NCBI GenBank assembly: GCA_023393755.1
Contig: JAEXCA010000202.1
Span: 1 to 18,316, forward strand
DNA from: Actinomycetes bacterium
GTDB taxonomy: Bacteria > Actinomycetota > Actinomycetes > Propionibacteriales > Propionibacteriaceae
Reading direction: 5' to 3'
Length of the DNA: 18,316 nt
Shown here: positions 13,890 to 18,316 of the stretch, piece after piece
Position numbering within the stretch: position 1 is the stretch's first letter
Layout: each line of letters starts with the position of its first letter
The notes under the pieces: generated by a model
Databases searched by the model: none
What the model was told of the DNA's origin: nothing
The model's input: the letters and a program-made list of their open reading frames with translations, nothing else
Position numbers and translations under genes: made by a program

Positions 13890-14555
13890 CGCCGCCTTCT
13901 CTCCTTCGGTGGGTTCGGGGAAGTCGTGACCGGGCGAAGCCTGTTCGCGCTCGCCTGACGTCATCGGCTCGACCACTTCCAGTACCCGGTCGACCACCCC
14001 GAACCTGACCGCCTCGGTCGGGGTCAGGATCAGCTCCCGCTCCAGGTCGGCCCGGATCTGCTCGGGGGTGCGGTTGGTGTGCTTGGCCAGCAGTTGCTCC
14101 TGCAACGCCCGGACCCGCGCGATCTCGTCCGCTTCGAGGATCAGGTCGGGGATCGTCCCGCGTCCCTCGGCGGCCGGGGCATGGATCACCACCCGGCCGT
14201 GCGGCAGGATCTGGCGGTTGCCCGGCGCGCCGCCGGCGAGCAGCAGGGCGGCGCTGGCCGCCGCCTGACCCACGCAGGTGGTCTCCACCCGCGGCCGGAC
14301 GAAGTGCATGGCGTCGTAGATCGCCAGGGTCGCCGGGATCGAGCCGCCCGGCGAGTTCAGGTACAGCGAGATCGGGGTCTCGGAGTTCTCGCTCGCCAGG
14401 TGCAGCAACTGGGCGATCACGGTGTTCGCCACGCCGTCGTCGATCGGGGTGCCGAGATAGACGATCCGGTCGGCCAGCAGCCGGCTGTAGATGTCCACCG
14501 TCCGCTCGCCCCGATCGGTGCGGGTGGTCACGTAGGGAATCTGGTAGCTGGTCAT
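13857..14555 (-). CDS. ClpP-like protein with altered active site
   Basis: This 232-aa ClpP fold protein is closest in layout to actinobacterial ClpP2/ClpP4. It keeps LYLNSPGGSI, the handle region and IHAP (His125). The nucleophile segment is CVGQAAASAALLLAGG, where active relatives have GQAAS: the Ser position is Ala100 and a Ser follows at 101, with no gap. The third triad position is Glu174 (LERELILTP) instead of Asp. It may therefore be inactive or have a shifted nucleophile and act as a structural ring partner of the upstream ClpP. A ~35-residue acidic tail extends beyond the domain. ATG 14555 overlaps the upstream stop by one base; GTG 14558 (GTGA overlap) is an alternative start. The 3' end overlaps the popR-like gene by 33 bp. 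Confidence 0.88.
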   Translation of the reverse strand: MTSYQIPYVTTRTDRGERTVDIYSRLLADRIVYLGTPIDDGVANTVIAQLLHLASENSETPISLYLNSPGGSIPATLAIYDAMHFVRPRVETTCVGQAAASAALLLAGGAPGNRQILPHGRVVIHAPAAEGRGTIPDLILEADEIARVRALQEQLLAKHTNRTPEQIRADLERELILTPTEAVRFGVVDRVLEVVEPMTSGEREQASPGHDFPEPTEGEKAASGGQADRAGN

Positions 14556-15160
14556 CACGCCCCCAATCCGATCCGGCGCTGCGGCGCCGGGAAGAGCTCA
14601 GGTCCTTCGACGATCGCGTCCACGAAGCCGTACGCCAGGGCTTCGGTGGCGCTGAACCAGCGGTCGCGACGGGAGTCGGCCTCGACCTGCTCGACCGGCT
14701 GGCCGGTGTCCTCGGCGATGCAGCCCAGCACGGTGTCGCGGGTGCGGCGCAGGTCGTCAGCCTGGATGGCGATGTCCATCGCGGTGCCGCCGATCCCGGC
14801 CGAGCCCTGGTGCAGCAGCACCCGTCCGTGCGGCATGGTGTACCGCTTGCCCTTGGCGCCGGAGGAGAGCAGGAACTGGCCGGCGCTGTAGGCCATGCCC
14901 AGGTTGATCGTGCTGACATCGTTGGGGATGGTTCGCATGCAGTCGCGGATCGCGAGCATGCCGGGGATGGAACCGCCGGGGGAGTTGATCAGCAGGCGGA
15001 TGTCGGAGGTGGGGTCGTCCGCCGCGAGGACGATCAGCGCGCTGCACAGCCGCAGCGTGTTCTCGTCCACCAGCGGGCCGCTCAGCACGATCGTCCGTTG
15101 TTCGAACAGCCGGTCGTGCAGGTGATGGTCGAGCTTGAGCAACGGTTCGGTCTCGGTCAT
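14555..15160 (-). CDS. ClpP peptidase with intact triad (ClpP3-like)
   Basis: This is a 201-aa ATP-dependent Clp protease proteolytic subunit. The triad is present: Ser92 in GMAYSAGQFLL, His117 in VLLHQGSAG and Asp166 in SRRDRWFS. LINSPGGSIPGMLAI and DVSTINLGM are typical ClpP strands. Oddities are Tyr just before the nucleophile (usually Ala) and Gly after HQ (usually Pro), so it is a divergent paralogue rather than the housekeeping ClpP1. Housekeeping clpP1P2 normally lies between tig and clpX, neither of which is here. Its gene is translationally coupled to the second clpP. The start ATG 15160 has CAGGCT six bases upstream, a probable leaderless arrangement. A dyad at 15203-15230 lies just above the promoter. 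Confidence 0.9.
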   Translation of the reverse strand: MTETEPLLKLDHHLHDRLFEQRTIVLSGPLVDENTLRLCSALIVLAADDPTSDIRLLINSPGGSIPGMLAIRDCMRTIPNDVSTINLGMAYSAGQFLLSSGAKGKRYTMPHGRVLLHQGSAGIGGTAMDIAIQADDLRRTRDTVLGCIAEDTGQPVEQVEADSRRDRWFSATEALAYGFVDAIVEGPELFPAPQRRIGLGA

Positions 15161-15166
15161 GGGACG

Positions 15167-15195
15167 AGCCTGCCCGGCCGCTGGCCGGCATCGAA
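15167..15195 (-). promoter_or_regulatory. Candidate promoter of the clpP pair
   Basis: On the minus strand, TTCGAT (15190-15195), a 17-bp spacer and CAGGCT (15167-15172) end six bases before ATG 15160. Both boxes are poor matches, as expected of a promoter that needs an activator bound at the adjacent dyad. Confidence 0.4.
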
Positions 15196-15202
15196 GCGCA
15201 CG

Positions 15203-15230
15203 CTGCTGTCAGCGGATCTGCCGACAGCAG
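15203..15230. promoter_or_regulatory. 28-bp dyad upstream of the clpP pair, candidate PopR/ClgR operator
   Basis: Arms CTGCTGTCAGCGGA and TCTGCCGACAGCAG are reverse complements at 12 of 14 positions and meet at a central GATC. The centre is 57 bp upstream of the predicted start point and the inner edge is seven bases above the -35 box, a normal place for an activator site. On the minus strand, CGCTGACAGCA matches 10 of 11 positions of the ClgR core CGCYNANRGCG as I recall it. A terminator for the upstream toxin-antitoxin pair is an alternative reading. Confidence 0.5.
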
Positions 15231-15252
15231 CCTGGCGTGGCCGGAGGCCGGG

Positions 15253-15552
15253 TCAACGACCTTCGAACTGAGTGCGATCCTGTGCGTCGCCCACCACGGC
15301 AATGATGCGAACAATCCGGAGATCGTCGGAGACCCGGTACCACAGCTGGCAGGGGAATACGCCGAGATGCCACCGTCGGACTCCGTCCTCCACCGGACGC
15401 CCGATATGGGGACGTTCCTCGATCTGGCGAGCTGCCTGGTAGAAGTCGTCCAGGAACCGATCGCCCTGAAGGATTTCAGGGTTGTCGTAGTAGGCGACAA
15501 TCCGGTCCCGGTCGCGACGAGCGTTCGGGCCGAGCAGGACGCGGTAACTCAC
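15253..15552 (-). CDS. RelE/ParE-family toxin
   Basis: This 99-aa type II toxin has the compact RelE/ParE fold. It opens YRVLLGPNARRDRDRIVAYY, a strand followed by the helical hairpin, then IEERPHIGRPVEDGVRRWHLG and a C-terminal strand pair with LWYRVSDDLRIVRIIAVVGD. Family members either cleave mRNA on the ribosome or poison gyrase. Which applies here cannot be told, though the central 'P-x-x-G-R-P' and 'W-x-x-G-x-F-P' pattern is common in the ParE-like group. The start is GTG 15552, overlapping the antitoxin stop as GTGA. The pair lies directly upstream of, and in the same orientation as, the clpP genes, 92 bp away. Confidence 0.85.
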   Translation of the reverse strand: MSYRVLLGPNARRDRDRIVAYYDNPEILQGDRFLDDFYQAARQIEERPHIGRPVEDGVRRWHLGVFPCQLWYRVSDDLRIVRIIAVVGDAQDRTQFEGR

Positions 15553-15776
15553 CCGACTGGGCGTCGCCTGGCGCGGACCTCGAGTTCGTCGTCCTCAAGC
15601 GAGACGTAGCTTTCCCAGTCGGCTGTGTCGTCCTCGGCTACGCGCTGACGCAGAAGTTCGCTGAGTTCGGGCGTCAGCGGTTCGGCGGCGACCGAAGCCT
15701 CGATGGCATCACGGAGTTCCAGGCGCGCGGACTCATCGAGTTGCATCACCTTCTCCAGCAGCGCCCGCTCAACCAT
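15549..15776 (-). CDS. Antitoxin of the RelE/ParE pair
   Basis: This 75-aa acidic protein begins MVERALLEKVMQLDESARLE and ends LEDDELEVRARRRPVG. Its helical N-terminus (L-x-x-x-x-x-L-x-x-x-x-R-x-E-L) and Glu-rich middle resemble the 'addiction module component' antitoxins (TIGR02574 type) that pair with RelE/ParE toxins. The C-terminal part should wrap the toxin. The TACCAT box ends six bases before ATG 15776, so it is probably leaderless. It shares a 90-bp divergent region with serS. A DNA-binding domain is not obvious. Antitoxins of this kind are normally degraded by Lon or Clp proteases, which is notable given the adjacent clpP genes. Confidence 0.75.
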   Translation of the reverse strand: MVERALLEKVMQLDESARLELRDAIEASVAAEPLTPELSELLRQRVAEDDTADWESYVSLEDDELEVRARRRPVG

Positions 15777-15782
15777 GCGCCC

Positions 15783-15788
15783 ATGGTA
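15783..15788 (-). promoter_or_regulatory. -10 box (TACCAT) of the toxin-antitoxin operon
   Basis: On the minus strand TACCAT ends six bases before ATG 15776. The ATG inside CCATGG nearer the box is out of frame. Confidence 0.55.
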
Positions 15789-15852
15789 GCCACCGGGGCT
15801 GACCCCCAACAGGGCGGGGCAGACGGTTGACCTGACGTGGGGGCTGCGCCGG

Positions 15853-15858
15853 TAGGCT
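15853..15858 (+). promoter_or_regulatory. -10 box (TAGGCT) of serS
   Basis: TAGGCT ends eight bases before GTG 15867, implying a leaderless or one-to-two base leader transcript. Confidence 0.55.
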
Positions 15859-15866
15859 TGGGGATC

Positions 15867-17141
15867 GTGATTGATCCCAAGCTGCTGCGCACCGATCCGG
15901 ACCGTCTTCGCCGCTCGCAGGCCGCGCGCGGGGAGTCCGTCGATCTGGTCGACGAGCTGATCGCGGCGGACGAACGGCGTCGCGCCCAGATCGCCGCGTC
16001 CGAGGCGATGCGTGCGGAACAGAAGGAACTCTCCCGGCAGGTGCCACGGGCGTCCGCGGAGGAGAAGCCCGCCCTGCTGGCCCGCACCAAGGAGCTCGCC
16101 CAGCAGGTGAAGGACGCGGTCGCCGAGGCCGAGGCCGCCAAGCTCACCTTCGACGACCTGATGCTGCGGCTGCCGAACCTGGTGATCGACGGGGTCCCCA
16201 CCGGCGGCGAGGACGACCTCTACGTGCTGGAGACCATCGGCACTCCGCGGGACTTCGCCGCCGAGGGGTTCGAACCGAAGGACCACATCGAGATCGCCGA
16301 GGGCCTGCGCGCCATCGACATGGATCGGGGTTCGAAGGTGTCGGGCTCGCGGTTCTACTTCCTCACCGGGATCGGCGCCCAGTTGGAGTTCGCGCTGCTC
16401 AACCTGGCGATGGCCAAGGCCGCCGAGTGGGGGTTCACCCCGATGATCCCGCCGGCGCTGGTGCGTCCGTCCGCCATGGAGGGCACCGGCTTCCTCGGCC
16501 AGGCCGCCGAGGACGTCTACTACCTCGAGCGGGACGACCTCTACCTGGTCGGGACGTCGGAGGTGGCGCTGGCGGCGTACCACTCCGACGAGATCCTGGA
16601 CGCGGGGACGCTGCCGCGGCAGTACGTGGCGTTCTCGCCCTGCTACCGCCGCGAGGCAGGCTCCTACGGCAAGGACACCAAGGGCATCTTCCGGGTGCAC
16701 TGGTTCGACAAGGTCGAGATGTTCGTCTACTGCGACCCGGCTGACGCCGAGGAGTGGCACGGCAAGCTGCTGAACTTCGAGAAGGAGTTCATCAAGCTGC
16801 TGGAGATCCCCTTCCAGGTGCTCGACGTGGCCTCGGGTGACCTGGGGTTGTCGGCCGCCCGCAAGTACGACTGCTACGGCTACGTCCCCAGCCAGGGCCG
16901 GTACCGGGAGATCACCTCCACCTCGAACTGCACCGAGTTCCAGGCCCGCCGGCTGAACATCCGGCTGCGGGACGGCGATGGCGTCCGATCGGTTGCGACG
17001 CTGAACGGCACCCTGTGCTCGATGGCCCGCCCGATCATCATGCTGCTGGAGAACCACCAGCAGGCCGACGGCTCGGTGTATGTCCCCGAGGCCCTGCGTC
17101 CCTACCTCGGCGGCCGGGAGCTCCTCACCCCCGTCAGCTGA
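15867..17141 (+). CDS. serS: Seryl-tRNA synthetase
   Basis: This 424-aa class II aminoacyl-tRNA synthetase charges tRNA-Ser and tRNA-Sec with serine. The N-terminus starts IDPKLLRTDPDRLRRSQAAR, followed by the long helical arm (about 25-100) that binds the tRNA variable arm. Motif 1 includes GFTPMIPPALV, motif 2 is CYRREAGSYGKDTKGIFRVH with the ATP-binding arginine, and motif 3 is NGTLCSMARPIIMLLENHQQ with its arginine. LVGTSEVALAAYH is the serine-binding TxE-type loop. Length and motif order are normal. The start is GTG 15867 after TAGGCT; the upstream in-frame ATG at 15837 would precede that box. It is divergent from the toxin-antitoxin operon. Confidence 0.97.
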   Translation: MIDPKLLRTDPDRLRRSQAARGESVDLVDELIAADERRRAQIAASEAMRAEQKELSRQVPRASAEEKPALLARTKELAQQVKDAVAEAEAAKLTFDDLMLRLPNLVIDGVPTGGEDDLYVLETIGTPRDFAAEGFEPKDHIEIAEGLRAIDMDRGSKVSGSRFYFLTGIGAQLEFALLNLAMAKAAEWGFTPMIPPALVRPSAMEGTGFLGQAAEDVYYLERDDLYLVGTSEVALAAYHSDEILDAGTLPRQYVAFSPCYRREAGSYGKDTKGIFRVHWFDKVEMFVYCDPADAEEWHGKLLNFEKEFIKLLEIPFQVLDVASGDLGLSAARKYDCYGYVPSQGRYREITSTSNCTEFQARRLNIRLRDGDGVRSVATLNGTLCSMARPIIMLLENHQQADGSVYVPEALRPYLGGRELLTPVS

Positions 17142-17174
17142 TCGCAGCTGTTCGCTCCCGCGACGGCAACAACG

Positions 17175-17263
17175 GTGGACCAGGGGACGGTTCTCTGGCT
17201 CGTTTTGGACCCCGGAACCGTCCCCTGGTCCGCTGTGGACCCCGGAACCGTCCCCTGGTCCAC
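17175..17263. repeat. Palindromic repeat element, same family as 8226-8358
   Basis: The element starts GTGGACCAGGGGACGGTTC and ends with its exact reverse complement GAACCGTCCCCTGGTCCAC, giving 19-bp perfect terminal inverted repeats. Inside, one forward unit (17175-17193, then TCTGGCTCGTTT) is followed by two inverted units (17208-17230 and 17238-17260) of GGACCCCGGAACCGTCCCC type. It fills most of the serS-HAD gap. The closing 19-mer is identical to that at 8340-8358. In RNA it would fold into a strong hairpin that could terminate serS transcription. Confidence 0.85.
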
Positions 17264-17321
17264 TGCGCCAGGATTCACCGGACGGACGCCTGGCCGCCAC
17301 CGGCCCGTCACCGGGGGCGAG

Positions 17322-17327
17322 TACCCT
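17322..17327 (+). promoter_or_regulatory. -10 box (TACCCT) before the HAD phosphatase gene
   Basis: TACCCT ends ten bases before ATG 17338, predicting a leader of only a few bases (TTGAAGA-like) without a ribosome binding site. Confidence 0.5.
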
Positions 17328-17337
17328 TGGTTGAAGA

Positions 17338-18159
17338 ATGAAGAATGTAGAGATGGCGGTCAGGGGACCGCAGGCGGCCTGGAGGCCGCAGTTGGTAGCG
17401 CTCGACATCGACGGGACGCTCGTCGATCACGAGGGCGCAATGCCTGAGAATGTCCGCCGCAGCGTGCGGCGTGTCGTGGAGGCGGGAGTGCCCGTCGTCC
17501 TTTCCACCGGACGGAGTTGGCACTCCACCCGTCCGATCTTTGAACAACTCGATCTGCCGCCGGGTCCGGCGATCGCGTCCAATGGCGCGGTGACCGTGGC
17601 GTTCCCGCCGGTGGAAGTCCAGAAGGTGGTGACCTTCAACCCCGCCTACGTAGTGCAGCGGGTGCTCGCCGAGCACCCCAAGGCCGCGCTGGCCGCCGAG
17701 GTGATCGGCGAGGGCTACCGGGTCACCAAGCACTTCCCCGAGGGCGACCTCACCGGCACGATCCAGGTGGTGAGCCCGGACGAACTGGCCGGCAGTGACG
17801 TCACCCGGCTGATCGTCCGCGACCCGGAGGCCTCCGACGAGGACTTCATCGCGCTGGCCGAACGGCTCGGCCTGCACGGCGTGAACTACTCCGTCGGTTG
17901 GACGGCTTGGCTCGACATCGCTCCCGCCGGCGTCACCAAGGCTCACGCCCTGGCCGAGGTTGCGCAGGCGATGAACGTTGCCGGGGCGGACGTGCTGGCG
18001 GTCGGCGATGGTCGCAATGACATCGAGATGCTCGGCTGGGCCGGACGTGGGGTCGCCGTCGGCGACGCCCCGGACGAGGTGAAGGCCGCGGCCGACCACG
18101 TCACCGGCCGCTTCGCCGAGGGTGGCACCGCGGACGAACTGGACCGCTGGTTCAACTAG
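17338..18159 (+). CDS. HAD-superfamily hydrolase, Cof subfamily
   Basis: This 273-aa phosphatase of the haloacid dehalogenase superfamily, type IIB (Cof) group, acts on sugar phosphates, nucleotides or cofactor precursors in the cytoplasm. Motif I is ALDIDGTLV (nucleophile and acid/base Asp), motif II is the Ser/Thr in VVLSTGRS, motif III is the Lys of GVTKAHAL, and motif IV is VGDGRNDIEML with its metal-binding acids. The C2 cap lies between motifs II and III (about residues 85-190). The ~18 residues before motif I are extra; ATG 17353 is an in-frame alternative. It appears to be a single gene with its own TACCCT promoter. The substrate is not predictable. Confidence 0.9.
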   Translation: MKNVEMAVRGPQAAWRPQLVALDIDGTLVDHEGAMPENVRRSVRRVVEAGVPVVLSTGRSWHSTRPIFEQLDLPPGPAIASNGAVTVAFPPVEVQKVVTFNPAYVVQRVLAEHPKAALAAEVIGEGYRVTKHFPEGDLTGTIQVVSPDELAGSDVTRLIVRDPEASDEDFIALAERLGLHGVNYSVGWTAWLDIAPAGVTKAHALAEVAQAMNVAGADVLAVGDGRNDIEMLGWAGRGVAVGDAPDEVKAAADHVTGRFAEGGTADELDRWFN

Positions 18160-18180
18160 CGAAGCATCCAGGCCATCCGT

Positions 18181-18231
18181 GAGCCCCGGTCGCCGGGGTG
18201 TGCCCGGGCTTCGCCGGGCTCAGCGATCGCT
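18181..18231. terminator. Cluster of GC-rich hairpins after the HAD gene
   Basis: CCCCGG tcg CCGGGG is at 18184-18198 and GCCCGG gcttcg CCGGGC at 18202-18219, with GAGCCC (18181-18186) also able to pair with GGGCTC (18216-18221). A perfect AGCGATCGCT palindrome follows at 18222-18231. There is no T-run, which is common for actinobacterial termination structures. It starts 21 bp after the HAD stop codon. Confidence 0.5.
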
Positions 18232-18275
18232 GGTCAGCGGCTCCCCGAGCTGGCGAGAACAGATCGACCGGGCGG

Positions 18276-18313
18276 TGGGGGGTTTTGTGTGTTGATGCGC
18301 CCGAAACCCCCCA
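18276..18313. terminator. 10-bp perfect stem at the right edge
   Basis: TGGGGGGTTT (18276-18285) pairs perfectly with AAACCCCCCA (18304-18313) around an 18-nt loop. It may be a terminator for a gene entering from the right, or the end of an element cut by the window. The stretch from 18160 to the edge contains no gene that I can support. Confidence 0.4.
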
Positions 18314-18316
18314 AAT

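Noticed and set aside
15837..15866. Earlier ATG for serS
   Set aside because: It lies upstream of the -10 box, and SerRS homologues begin at the IDPKLLR segment.
15549..17408. 619-codon minus-strand frame opposite serS that ends in the antitoxin
   Set aside because: Only the last 75 codons (from 15776) are real; the rest is antisense to serS and crosses the 17175-17263 repeat.

Overview
The window is high-GC DNA with strong G/C third-position bias. Its gene content is typical of an actinobacterium: an E1alpha/E1beta/E2 2-oxoacid dehydrogenase operon, a MptB-like GT-C mannosyltransferase, a ClgR/PopR-type regulator beside a pair of clpP paralogues, and many probable leaderless genes with a TANNNT box directly before the start codon. 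The assortment suggests a Propionibacteriaceae-like lineage, but that placement is inference.

Layout. 1-128 (-): N-terminus of an S66 LD-carboxypeptidase running off the left edge. 129-308: divergent regulatory region with two palindromes, one lying across the promoter of the dehydrogenase operon. 309-3997 (+): E1alpha, E1beta and E2. The E2 linker carries an in-frame cluster of nested palindromes. 3998-4246: spacer with a thrice-used motif. 4247-7418 (+): sulfurtransferase, alanine racemase and MFS transporter joined by two GTGA overlaps. 7463-8143 (-): EcsC-family protein. 8226-8358: tandem 30-bp palindromic repeats. 8408-10601 (+): aat, a Fpg/Nei glycosylase and a small membrane protein. 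10773-12353 (+): MptB-like mannosyltransferase. 12383-13303 (+): pheA. 13315-13537: a large inverted repeat next to a decayed DGPF/YCII gene. 13575-15776: popR-like regulator (+) converging on two clpP genes and a RelE/ParE-type toxin-antitoxin pair (all -). 15867-17141 (+): serS. 17175-17263: a second copy of the repeat family found at 8226-8358. 17338-18159 (+): HAD/Cof-type phosphatase. 18181-18316: hairpin-rich tail.

The most notable block is 13575-15230. A small XRE regulator ending in Leu-Ala-Ala lies tail to tail with two divergent ClpP genes that are not next to tig or clpX. The upstream ClpP keeps Ser/His/Asp. In its partner the nucleophile Ser is Ala, with a Ser one residue later, and the Asp is Glu. 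A 28-bp dyad sits just upstream of the clpP promoter. This resembles the PopR-clpP3-clpP4 circuit of Streptomyces, where the activator is itself a Clp substrate, but here one peptidase subunit may be catalytically dead.

The second notable structure is inside the E2 gene: two inverted copies of a 31-nt hairpin element with compensating stem changes, translated as part of the interdomain linker. No tRNA, rRNA, CRISPR array, transposase gene or phage gene is visible. All functional names rest on motif recognition by eye.
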